DNA of 64,000 nt from assembly GCA_002081555.1 (NCBI GenBank), contig MZNV01001799.1, positions 41,830-105,829 on the forward strand. Reading direction: 5' to 3'. The notes under the pieces were generated by a model, which saw nothing but the letters and a program-made list of their open reading frames with translations, searched no databases and had not been told where the DNA came from. Origin of the DNA: Protostelium mycophagum. Its lineage: Eukaryota; Evosea; Variosea; Protosteliida; Protosteliaceae. A program made the position numbers and the translations under genes. Shown piece by piece: positions 46,878 to 57,212 of the stretch (the stretch's first letter is position 1; each line of letters begins with the position of its first letter).

Positions 46878-48792
46878 TTACCGTGTGCATACCTCTTTCA
46901 ACAGGGTGCAGCTCTCGTTGTCTGTGAAGGTCGTTCCGTCAGTATCCATTTCTGCTGTTGTCTTCACCTCTTTGCTTTGGATCCCATCACCGTTCAGATC
47001 ATATTCTTCATCCATGATGATACCATCTCTTTTTCCATCATTTCCCAAACAGAGATCATCTGTTTTTAATCTAAATTCACCCTGTGTCTCTCTTTTCATC
47101 TGACTCTCTGCCCATTCTATCAGTTGTGATTTAGAGAGCGAAATGTCTTCATCGAGTAGGATCTCGAGCTCATCTGCTGTCCACATCTCGCCCCTCCACA
47201 AATTTAGAAGCAGGTCCCTCTCTGTTCTTGAAACCCGGTCCTATCATTATTTATTTACATTTATTTCGAAAAATTCGTGACAATCTTCGAAATTCGTAGA
47301 AAACAGAAAATCCTCGTCCGAAAATAATTTTCTGAACCGTCTACCCTCGTCCCGATATTCTTCTCGTTTCTCCTTGTGGTCCGCCCCACCTCGTGCTTTT
47401 CCTGTACACGTCATCTTCTCATCGCAATGAGACCCATCTACAACGAACCTTGTTTCCGTCTTTGACCATTCTGCGCCTGCACCAGCTCACTATTTGCTTT
47501 CGAGTCAGGTCTACTTTATCCTCTAAGAGGTCGAGCTCATCAGAAGTCCATGTCCTTCCCAGATAGGCTTGCTTCAAGATGTTCGTCTTCTCTATGGGGA
47601 GGCCCAATGCCTAGAGATTTCAGATTGATTTTGTGAATGGAAATTTACTCTGGGGTTATAAGCGGGCTTTTTGGGCGACGTCTTTGTCTCCTCGTTTGAT
47701 GCCTATAGAGTTTCAGAGTGGATATTGTGGCGGGAATTACCTCTGATTTCCTCTTCTTGGTAGAGTCCCCGGGGGAAGTTTGTTCGACTCTCTGGTGGGG
47801 AGTGTTGACGATCTACAACGGTCAATTCTACAACTCGACATCCTCACCTTTTCTTTGTTTCCCTTTTCTTCTTGTTTATTCTGCTCCCTTTTGCTCTGCA
47901 TTTTCTGTCTGAATTTGTCTAAAATTGTCTTGATATCTCTCAAGACATCTTCGCCAGTGTAGACCGTCGAATTATCAAAATGTTTATACATTTTGGCGAA
48001 TATGGTCTTGGTCATCTACAACGTGTCATGTCTACGTTTCATTCGGTTGCAACGCGCTCCGCAGATGTGGTAAGGTATCTTTATTCGTCGGTGCACAGAA
48101 CGTTTGCAGGCATGACATTACATTGGACTGTGGCTCTGCCACGTGCTCGCATGTTCGGCGGCAGAGCCACAATGAAGAACCGGGATCTTCTATTTTGAGA
48201 AGCTCATGTTGCCTGATTGGCACCTCCATCGCACATGTTGCAAAAGGATCACGGGGGAAGAGAAGATTATACCGTGCTCGTTTTTGCATCACTTGGGATG
48301 TACGTGAACCTCTTTGTACTGTGGATCAATTTTGTACCCTGTTGTGCCTCGAGAGATTTAATCTGTGGAGGTTTAGGCTGATAATCGAATGATCCCAAAA
48401 TGGATCGATCAAAACAAGGTGTCATTGTTTACCTTCTCCTGTAGATCGAAGATGATCTTTTCGCACTCCTTCTTAGCCCGTTGTTGAGCTTGTCTAATTA
48501 ATGATCAACTTTTATGATCGTACTCACCTAATTTGGTGTTGATGATTTCCAGCTAAGTTCGTTAGAATCGTTTGGATTTGTATCCTCACCTTTTCTTGCT
48601 CAAAAGCGACCTTCATTTTATGGAGTTCGGCTCTCAATTGCAGTTCATTTTCGCTCTGGATTCTGTCAGAATTCTCGATTCATCCAATTTTTAACCTCTA
48701 TGGGCTGATCTCCATTTAGACTTGATACTGCAAAAATGAGTCAGTATCAACATATGTTTATGATGGCTGGGCATACTCTGTGACTCTGTCAT
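46878..48792 (-). CDS. Protein C: coiled coil plus two homeodomain-like HTH modules
   Basis: ATG 48792 (MTESQ, 1-nt phase). A short coiled coil follows (LQLRAELHKMKVAFEQEKLE, QQRAKKECEKIIFDLQEK). After a 425-nt intron comes the domain shared with B (KMYKHFDNSTVYTGEDVLRD). Modules: YLGRTWTSDELDLLEDK..TRKQIVSWCRRR and WRGEMWTADELEILLDE..SKSQLIEWAESQ. The C-terminal about 60 residues are acidic, ending LLKEVCTR with stop 46878. Seven or so introns; the one before the GEDV exon ends CGTTGTAG|AT. Clear paralogue of B, in inverted orientation about 4 kb away. Confidence 0.78.
48129..48171. repeat. Hairpin inverted repeat inside a long intron of gene C
   Basis: TGTGGCTCTGCC (48129-48140) is perfectly complementary to GGCAGAGCCACA (48160-48171) across a 19-nt loop. 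It lies within the 425-nt intron, ten times the usual length. Confidence 0.7.
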
Positions 48793-49318
48793 ACCCTTGG
48801 CCTTATCGATGATCAGCAGTTAAAAAATAATGCGAGTTTCACACACCACAACAATTGTCGGAATAAATATATTATCCAATTACCGGTGCACCTTTATGTA
48901 TTTTGCAACCACACGCCTGCATCATGTCCTCGGTTGCCACACTGGGCTCCCATCCCAGCCAATGTACACTTGTAGTCCCTCCAAACTCCTCTAAACCTCA
49001 GTACAAAAAGCCTCATCAGCACAAAACCAAAGCTCCTTCCAGCAACTGAGGGTGGTGGGTGTCTCTGGCAAAGAAGTAAAGGATTTATCATGACTCCTGT
49101 CTCTGTAACTATGTCTAACACGTGAAAAACCAAGACCTCATTTATAATGACAACAATTATATACTGATTTAAGTTGCTGACAGCCTAATGTCGCCTGGAA
49201 CATTATTTTTCAGGAATTTTGATTGAATATCAAGATAGACCGGAACAAATTTTCGCGCTTTCTACCACGCTGTAATAATTTAATACAGCCTAATATTGTG
49301 TTTATTCTGCGAAAAAAT
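48793..49318. other. Intergenic region upstream of gene C
   Basis: 525 bp between the surface-protein stop and gene C's start, both on minus. Must hold gene C's promoter. Open frames here lack splice logic or a recognisable product. Confidence 0.4.
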
Positions 49319-51910
49319 CTAGTTGAGAGTGGCGTATCCTCTTGGCTTGCGCAGGCGGTTCTGGATGGTGAAGATGGCTCCTCCCACAATGACGAACGCA
49401 ACCAGGCCGCTGAGGACGATCAGCACCCAGAAGAGCCAGCTTCGAGTGTCGCAATTTCCTGAGCCCCAGGTGGCATCACATTCGCATTGGGTCTTGCTCG
49501 TCACCTTTATATGTTTAAAAAAAAATTTTTTTAAAAATGTTAACAACCTAAATCTCAATTTTCTCAAAGAAAAATAAATATTGAAAATAAAATAAATATA
49601 TTATAATCATTAAAACGCAAAGGAATCACCTTGTCTTCGTCTAAAAAGAGTCGGCAGACACCATGGTTGCATCCTTGTGTCAATGTACTGTAACAATCTC
49701 CTGCCCCTTTGTATGACACCATGTCAGAGTTGTCCAACAGACATAATCCTATCAAAAGATCAAAATGACGTGGTGATGACGTGGCATGACGTGGCATACC
49801 TGGGCACAAAGAACATTGGGGGGCTCTGCAAGAAGACTTGCAGAAATCGTTTGTCTTGGTACCGTTACTCTCGGTACAAAAGGTCGGGTTTGCAGAGTGA
49901 GTCGTGACGATTTGTTTCTGAAATCTCGGTCAATTTTCTGGCGCTCTACAACGGTGTAAATGATGAAATTTATTTACCAGTGCGATGTTTGCGTTGTCGA
50001 ACATCCACAGATCGGAAGCCTGTTTTGCACTATTCTTTGTGAAGTTGCAGCGGTCAAAAGAGACCAGCTGCCCGTTAGAGTTGTAGATCGCCGCAACACC
50101 ACCGTTATCCGCAGAGTTTTCTGCGAAGGAAGTTTCCTGCGATGGTGAGCTTTTTGATTTTTATTTAAAAAATCCTTTTATCTTGCATTGCACTTCTGCT
50201 GAAGACACTAAACATCTAGTAATATGCTTTGCCGCAGCAGAGCTGCAGTATTAAATATACACTGTCTCTGCAGTCCTTTAGAGGAGAACATCTTCATGGC
50301 ATGAGAACCGGTTGGAAATTGGGCCGGAAGACGAGAGGGCTTGATGACTTTAACATATTCCGATGGATCCATAATGGAAGGTCTTTGGGTTGCCAATGAG
50401 CAGTGAGTTTTTTGTTTGAGGTTCCTGGTGCTGATGTGAGGTAGAAAAGTCAGCGGAAAGCCGTTTTACAGAGATACTGACCAAGCGGGGTGGACATAAG
50501 TACAACCAGTCCTCATGCCACGAAGATATTCTCCTCTAAAGGACTGCAGAGACAGTATACATTTAATACTGCAGCTCTGCTGCAGCAAAAAAACACCAGA
50601 AAAAATCTTTCAAGAAAAATAATTACTCACCTCAAAAGAGACGAGCCCGTTTTGGATGACAAAGGCGCCTCCATTTTCGCTCGCTTTGTTTTTGTTGAAA
50701 GTGGAATAAGTTGTTGTGAGTGACGCATCGTTGTAGAGGCCGATTGCTGCGGCAGACTTGGCCGAATTTTCCGAGAAAAAGCTCTTGTACACTTCGCCTG
50801 ACGATCCGATGACGTGTATAGCCCCTGAAATGTCAGATATTTTCTGGAATATGGCGGAAAGAATTAAATAAATACCAGAGGAGGAGCTCGAAGCGGTGTT
50901 CTTCGTGAAATTGGAAGAAAATACTCTGAAATCTGCGACTTGGTCCAGGCGTACTATCCCACCTTCGCCAGTGTTGGTGTTTTGGTCAAAGACGGCTGTC
51001 TTTGCGACGAAAGAACCTCCTCTCACATCTACAACGGGTCCGTCCCCATTGTTACTGTTGAATCTGATTGTGATCAGAATGAAATGGTGAGATGGCAAAA
51101 AGGTATTGAGATGAGAGATGAGTTGCTGATGAGACAGTGCTCGAAATGTAATGCTTGCAGCTTTACCACTACGATTTTTATTTAGCTCTACGTTTTGTAT
51201 CTGAGGCTTTGCCTGGACACAACACCACAATTCCCTGGGAATGCAAAGTCGTCCTACAAAGCACTTTCCATCATTGTAAAATGGATTGGATGTTCCACTG
51301 GAAGTGATCATACTCACGACACATTTTCCAGAATGAGATTTCCCTCAGCTTCGATAGCCTTGTGGTTGTTCTCAAAGACACTTCCAATGAAAGCACTAGA
51401 TGCGTTGAGGCGAACTGCTAATTGGTTGTCTTTGAACTTTATGTCTGTAAATGTGAAGAGTGCTGAAAGTGTGTCAGAGATGACAGACGATATTAACCAA
51501 CAGATCATAGACAGTTGGAAATGAATTGTGTCTCTTACAATTGCCAGAGAGGTCGAATGCAACGGGGGCCGTGGAAGTATATGAGAAGACCTTCTGATAC
51601 CCCTGCAAGTTGATGCTCTTAGCAGTGGAGAATACAGAGCTAAACATGATGGAACCGTTCACTGGTTGTGTTTAAACATTGCATACATGATTCTCAGAAA
51701 CTCACCTTTCGCTTCATCTCCGACCAGAAATATGTCGAATTGTGCTTGGGGAGAACTCTCGATGACGGCGAAGGCCTGTTGTATCGAAGAACATGTATCA
51801 TTCAGTGTCTCGCAAAGACTCGTTACATTGTATGGTTTGCTTTGGTCCACATATATGTCAGAGGACAAGACTATGGACACGAAGAGAGACAGAAGGAGTG
51901 CTCTCATCAT
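49319..51910 (-). CDS. Type I surface protein: right-handed beta-helix repeats, EGF-like domain, one membrane span
   Basis: ATG 51910 (MMRALLLSLFVSIVLSS signal peptide). The ectodomain is built of parallel beta-helix turns with repeated N-x-A/G-x-x-G-G-A patterns (FFSENSAKSAAAIGLYNDAS, YSTFNKNKASENGGAFVIQN, AENSADNGGVAAIYNSNGQL, NFTKNSAKQASDLWMFDNAN). Then cysteine-rich EGF-like sequence (GCNHGVCRLF, CECDATWGSGNC), a span SWLFWVLIVLSGLVAFVIVG and a short tail NRLRKPRGYATLN. About ten introns; one (50143-50633) is 490 nt and holds a foldback element. Adhesion or recognition receptor at the plasma membrane is likely. Ligand unknown. Confidence 0.85.
50226..50590. mobile_element. Foldback/MITE-like element with long terminal inverted repeats
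   Basis: The left arm (50226-50314) and right arm (50503-50590) are inverted copies of about 85-89 bp, roughly 90% identical. Within the common core every difference I see is a transition. A 188-bp centre has no ORF. The whole element sits inside one oversized intron of the surface-protein gene. No clear target duplication is visible at the edges. Confidence 0.7.
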
Positions 51911-52755
51911 CCTGATGTGATCTGATTTGAAGCGGTTGTCTGATCTGCCAAAAGTTCTTTCCGGTTGAAATAATAATAAATTATAATTTATTGGTGTTGC
52001 GTCAGTTTCCTCAAACCACAACTGAGTTCTCGGTAAGTAACGTGTGGTTTACCTTAATTTGAGCACTACAATCAATCAGACTGGGGGAAACGAGCATATT
52101 TTTTCATTGAAAAAAATAACCAGAATTGGAGGATGTACCCGACAGAATGTTTAATTAATGTACTTTAATTGTATTCAACTTAAATGCAAAGTAGTGTTCA
52201 CCGCTGGGAATATCTTGGCTATTGCAGAGAATGGTCAGATTCCCGCACCACGTTAAAAATCTCGGTAATTAAAGTGTTCATTACCGATAAGTGGGGCAAA
52301 TATCCTGCAATACAAAATTAATTTCGGGAAGAAGTCGTTTTTAATCATGTTTTTCTCCAGTTCCCCATGTCCACACAGTGAAATTCAGCCATTTGGTAGA
52401 TCTTGAAAGCCAAAATATTTCTATATATATTTATCCATGACTTTCTTCGCAAATAATTACGAATCTCGAGTTTTTTTCATTGGTATTATTAATAAATACT
52501 TTCTTTTTTCAGATTTTTAGAATTTCCTGATTTCCAGATTGGACCAAATCAGAAAATTCCAATCACCAGATGTAAATCTGAAAATTCGGAAAAAGCGGAT
52601 CTCGGAAAATATTATTTGATCAGTGAAAATTCCTCACGCAGAAGTTATCTGCGCGTTATGTAACCGTAGATCCCACGGTAGGAAACTTCTCGGCTATTTC
52701 GTTCTGCTTTCTTGCAGAAAGCCTTCCTCCAAGCCCTTCAACCACAAAAGAGAAA
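51911..52755. other. Intergenic, AT-rich divergent promoter region
   Basis: 845 bp between divergent starts. It contains several AT-rich runs and no supportable gene or RNA. Confidence 0.4.
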
Positions 52756-53409
52756 ATGAAAGGCAGATCAGTGGCAAGCATCCTATTAGCGACTTCATAT
52801 ACTGTGGGGAGTGTCCTCTTTATGTTGGGATCGCTTCTCTTCCATCCATACTTTTCTAAAGACGATCTCCTCTTCAAGATCGGTGTGGTGGCCTTCATCG
52901 TGGGCTCCGCCCTCTTTCTTCTTCCGGCTTTATATGAGTGGTACCACGCCTATCTGGCAATCTTAGCGATGGTCTCCTATAAAAACATCAACGACGGAGA
53001 GGCAATCACACCAACAGAGTACATTGCCAAAAGCAACGCGATCAACTTGACGAGAACTACGATATCAGTACTCAACGGCGTCCTCTTCACTGTGGGCTCC
53101 ATCGCCTTCTGGCCAAGTTTTGCCCTCTCTCGTGGTGCAGTAATTGGCAATTGGCTTTTCAGAATGGGGACCTTCTTCACCTTCTTCAGCTGCTCATATG
53201 CCTTCTTCAGATCATTCAGAGCGAAGCATATATCTGGACGTGCCAAACTCATGCTGCAGCTCTTCTTCTTCCAGTATATTTTGGGAGCTCTCGGTTATAT
53301 TTTTGGAGGGGTCTACTTCGTGATGGGAGTGGGCGATGTCGGTGCCGTTCTCTGGATGATCGGCAGTTTCTTCTTCATCACTGGCAGTTTAGAGATGTAC
53401 CTCATGTAG
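52756..53409 (+). CDS. YrhK-like multi-span membrane protein 1 (intronless)
   Basis: 217 residues in a single exon, rare here. Three internal repeats of the type V-G-S-x-L-F-x-L-G-S-x-x-F..W/F-x-x-G-x-x-F-F-x-x-G-S-x-L-F: SYTVGSVLFMLGSLLFHPYF with FIVGSALFLLPALYEW, LNGVLFTVGSIAFWPSF with WLFRMGTFFTFFSCS, and ILGALGYIFGGVYFVMG with LWMIGSFFFITGSLEMYLM. This is the paired-helix pattern of the bacterial-type YrhK domain, giving about six spans. Function of the family is unknown. It is convergent with its paralogue at 53919. Confidence 0.8.
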   Translation: MKGRSVASILLATSYTVGSVLFMLGSLLFHPYFSKDDLLFKIGVVAFIVGSALFLLPALYEWYHAYLAILAMVSYKNINDGEAITPTEYIAKSNAINLTRTTISVLNGVLFTVGSIAFWPSFALSRGAVIGNWLFRMGTFFTFFSCSYAFFRSFRAKHISGRAKLMLQLFFFQYILGALGYIFGGVYFVMGVGDVGAVLWMIGSFFFITGSLEMYLM

Positions 53410-53440
53410 TTATTTATTAGAAGATCACTGGGATTTTGCA

Positions 53441-53635
53441 TTAGATGAGAGCTCTTATAGAGTGAGAAATAAAGGCGCGAAGGTCACCGCGCAGAAGAAC
53501 CTCGAACTGCTTTTTTGACACATTTCTCGGATAATTAATTTTATGCGTAAATCCAATTTTCTCCGATGGAATTTCCCAACAAAAAGAGAATCCACCATGA
53601 GATGTGACCTTCACCTCTGTATCACTTGTGTCCAT
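53441..53635 (-). CDS. Possible small protein between the two YrhK-like genes
   Basis: ATG 53635 (MDTSDTEVKVTSHGGFSFCW) to stop 53441, about 64 residues with alternating beta-like pattern and a basic helix (VSKKQFEVLLRGDLRAFI). No family recognised. It lies in the short convergent gap, so it could be chance or 3'UTR sequence. Confidence 0.35.
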   Translation of the reverse strand: MDTSDTEVKVTSHGGFSFCWEIPSEKIGFTHKINYPRNVSKKQFEVLLRGDLRAFISHSIRALI

Positions 53636-53918
53636 TATTTTATTGTTCTCAAAATGTCTCACATCTTCTCTGTGGCTTCTTCACAACGTCAGGATATTTG
53701 CCATCACAAACATGCATAAAAATGGTGTTTTAAAGACTTTTTGGTAGGATTTTATTATTGATTTTGGAGCAAATAAAATCAAGTCTTGCTTTCAACATGA
53801 AAACACAAGATAATAAACATTAAAAAGAGAAGATAATAAATCTTTATTTCGATACATTTGAGTGAAGTTGTCTGTGCACGGTCAGAATATGTTTTTAAAG
53901 AAAGGAATGAGACTCACT

Positions 53919-54596
53919 CTACATGAGAAACATCAAGAGACTGCCGATGGCAAAGAATACGCTGCCGACTCCCCATGCGATGGCACCCAGATCTGCGATA
54001 CTATATAGGAAGAAGAAGCCACCCACCAAAAATCCCACAGCACCCAGAATGAACTGCACGAAGAAGACTCTCAACATGATCATGTCTTTAGAGGACATAT
54101 CATTCGGTCCGAATGTACGGAGTAGAGCCCAAGTGCAGCTGATCAATGTGAAGCTTGAACCAAATCGGAAGAGCCAGTTGCCGACTGCTGCGCCTGTCGC
54201 TCCGAAAGTCGGCCAGAAACCAGCTGATCCGGCTGCAAAGAGGATGTTGCTAACGATCGATAATGTGGTTCGAGTGAGGCTGACCCCGATGTTCTTCAAA
54301 GCGTGATTAGGTGGCAACAAGGTAGCTCTTGTGTGCAACAGTGGTGACCCCTCTCTGCTGCCGTTGAGTTGATTTGTTGTCTCCCGATATGTGGACAAGG
54401 CAAGAAAATGGCAGTGCCATTCGTAGAGAGATGGGAGTAGAAAGAGGATAGAGCCTGCGATGAAGAAAGAGACACCTGTCTTATAGAAAACGACATCTGT
54501 CCAGTGTGGATGGAAGAAAGTAGATCCAAGTATGAAGAGGATACTGCCCACGAAATAGGTTATAGCAGAGATGATGCTAGCCCGAGATTTTCCCAT
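53919..54596 (-). CDS. YrhK-like multi-span membrane protein 2 (intronless)
   Basis: 225 residues from ATG 54596 in one exon, the same threefold repeat: YFVGSILFILGSTFFHPHW with FIAGSILFLLPSLYEW, ILFAAGSAGFWPTF with NWLFRFGSSFTLIS, and FLVGGFFFLYSIADLGAIAW with VFFAIGSLLMFLM. It shares LPxLYEW, SLTRTTxS and GNWLFR with its neighbour, so the pair arose by duplication and inversion. The frame is open for about 45 residues upstream without Met (an acidic EEDDDRD stretch), so an extra 5' exon is possible. Confidence 0.8.
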   Translation of the reverse strand: MGKSRASIISAITYFVGSILFILGSTFFHPHWTDVVFYKTGVSFFIAGSILFLLPSLYEWHCHFLALSTYRETTNQLNGSREGSPLLHTRATLLPPNHALKNIGVSLTRTTLSIVSNILFAAGSAGFWPTFGATGAAVGNWLFRFGSSFTLISCTWALLRTFGPNDMSSKDMIMLRVFFVQFILGAVGFLVGGFFFLYSIADLGAIAWGVGSVFFAIGSLLMFLM

Positions 54597-54735
54597 TGCT
54601 TTTGATCTTGGTTGATTCTCAATGAAACCAAAACGCCATTCGACATCTCTGTCGTCATCTTCTTCGGAACTTCCGTTCTTTCTTTCCCCACGGGGATGTG
54701 TTGATCTTCTGACGTTCAGCCATCTACAGAGGCAA

Positions 54736-54762
54736 CGAGAATTAAAAGACTTCTAATTCTCG
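54736..54762. repeat. Hairpin in a divergent promoter
   Basis: CGAGAATTA and TAATTCTCG (9-bp arms, 9-nt loop) upstream of two divergent genes. It could be an operator or an RNA hairpin in the leader. Confidence 0.45.
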
Positions 54763-54832
54763 TGAGTGCGCTCAATTTGACCTTCCTTCGCGGTGTTGGA
54801 TTCGACGACTCCTTCCGTTATTTTTTTCAAAG

Positions 54833-56846
54833 ATCAATCAGAACTCGGATTCACCAACACAGGCCACGCGACCTCTTTCACAGGTAACCCCTTTAAAAGA
54901 CTTTATGCAACACAATCTAACAATCTTAGGTCTCTTGGTTTCATATTGGTTGTTGGAACATTCTATTTCGAGGGCCGTTTCAAAGGTAAGGACGTTCATT
55001 TTTGAAATGTCGGCTTGATCATCTTTATACTTTTCTAACTCTTCCACAGCTCGTTCGCATCGTCTCGTGCCAACCACCACCATCATCTCCACCTCCAGGT
55101 AATTTTATATGATCAAAAGAAATGTTGGGTATCTATGACCAACACATTAAGTCATTCTGCTTTGTTTGTATATGACTGATTTGACGGAAACTTATCGAGC
55201 TGCTGTGGCTCAGGCCATACGCGCTGCAAACCCCACAAACAAAAATGCACTTCTGGAGAAACTCGACATTGCTGCAACCAACAATGCCCGTTCCCGTCTT
55301 GAAGGCTGGGCAGCAGCAGTAGCAGATATTGCCCTACAGTATGACGACATCTTGGATTATCAATCCCCTGCTCAGAATGCCACAGCAGGTGAGGCAATGT
55401 CTAACATTCTTCATTCTTGTTGCGGTGCTTGCGTCTAGATTCTTTTATCGTTCTTTTGTGGAGTTCTAGAGGCCCTTGGCTTCAGCTTGATAGTTGGTAA
55501 AGACTTTACGGGTCTGTTGTTATGGCCTCTTTAATTTCTTAAATGTTCTGGTGGCTTTCGGCCTTACCATTCTTCAAGTCTTAACACAGTTGATTGAAGA
55601 ATGGACAGCTCTGGCTCCCCAACCAAGTATCACTCTGAACAAGACAACTTGGACACACAGTGAGCTATTTATTGATAAGCATCTCATTTTGCACAGGGCT
55701 GTCTATTTACAATGCAAATGTTAATCAAATATTGGAGAGACATCTAAATGAGTTTGGCCCACGGTATCTCGAAAGGCACTTTCACAATTTTATGAGGCTT
55801 ACTGACCTTGGTGAGGCACAAAGTAGAACTGTTCTTGGTGATGGTCATGTAAGTTGGTATAGATACTCACATACTGTGTTTGAGACTTTGACAGGCTGTT
55901 GTCGGCATACATTTTAGAGAACCTCCTCACTCCATCGCGATGTATAATTTGGTACTTCCCGATGAACAGTGGCAGCAAGTTGAAAAAGGCATAAACATTG
56001 CCTTCTCTCTTTTGACAACAAATTCTTCATGGTCAAAGACTATAGCCAAAATGTTGATTGGTAATATCGGACATTTAGGAGGTCGCGCACAACGCATACA
56101 GAACACCTTAGATGATATCAAGAGAAAACTTAAGCAACGTGGACCAAAGATAGCATTCTCCTCATTTTTGGGACACGAGGACAATGCGATCGTTCATGGC
56201 TTACACGTCAGGGATCATGCAGATACCCGCCCGTACATCTTTGTACATTCATCGGTAAGTATTCATTCTGCTTATGACATCACATTTTCTGCAAAGATAG
56301 ATATATTCCTGAACAAAAAAGGTGCTGATGACCCTCATCGATTCTATTCAATTAGGTAATGAACAATACATCAACAACTCTGTTTTGGAGTTGGCTGTTA
56401 CTGTATTCCACGAAGCTATTCATTGGCTGAGATCCCATTGGGCATTTGTTGATTTAGATCTCTCTCAGACAACCAATGTTATCAACACACCACCTCAGAG
56501 TGCGCGATTCACAAAGAAGAGTACACCATCAAAGTACAAAATGCTGGGACACCCAGGGTATCTTGTTCACACTGTATCTTGTCTGAAAAGCTGCAGTGTC
56601 CATCCTGGGGATGGAGAGGGTGGATGGTATGCAGAATACAAGGTCTTTGGTGGGGGTGTTGCATATGGTATGAAGGATGCTCATTCAACAAAGATCCGTT
56701 GACATAAACAGATTGAGGGAGTCTACATAAGTAGATGGAATAGAAGGATAATGCAGGATGATGTACAAAGATTCGTTCGTATTGCAGATGACGTAATAGC
56801 AAGAGTACTAAGAGGCGGTAATAATGCGCAATATATCAAGCAGTAA
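54833..56846 (+). CDS. HExxH putative metallopeptidase-like protein (5' end uncertain)
   Basis: The exons read GLLVSYWLLEHSISRAVSKL, TYRAAVAQAIRAANPTNKN, LDIAATNNARSRLEGWAAAV, ERHLNEFGPRYLERHFHNFM, YNLVLPDEQWQQVEKGINIA, GHLGGRAQRIQNTLDDIKRK and PYIFVHSS, then LELAVTVFHEAIHWLRSHW. The HEAIH motif after a hydrophobic strand-helix is the zinc-binding signature of zincins. A downstream Glu (WYAEYK) could be the third ligand, and a last exon after 56710 (VYISRWNRRIMQDDVQRFVR, stop 56844) fits in frame. I found no start ATG: the first supportable exon begins at the acceptor before 54833. Substrate and family unknown. Confidence 0.6.
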
Positions 56847-57212
56847 TCCCAGTAGATTTTTCAGATCTTCCTCTCCGCTTCACCTCTGCTGACAAACATA
56901 TATACCGCAATGGCACCAGAACAGTGAACCCGGAAAAACGGAGATCCACAGGACGGGTCAAGGTCACAATGAGGCATGGATCATGCGGATTTGGATACCA
57001 GACCAGTATTTGAGCAAAGATTGTAAAAAATATAATTCATTTTGTGCACGTTTTGTGGATAATTATTATGCTTTCAGTCATAGAACATAGACGTGGGCTT
57101 CAATGTTACATCCTTCCCCTTACACCTGGCTTCTGTGTGGGATCTGTTGGGAAGCTGGACCCAGAAAAACGTACACAAAAAATAATTCAAAAAAAGCTGA
57201 AAAAACAATTTA
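56847..57212. other. Convergent 3' intergenic region
   Basis: Spacer between convergent stops. No gene or RNA seen. Confidence 0.4.

Noticed and set aside
48032-48292. 86-codon minus frame inside the long intron of gene C
   Set aside because: It does not join the flanking exons in frame and shows no protein-like pattern.
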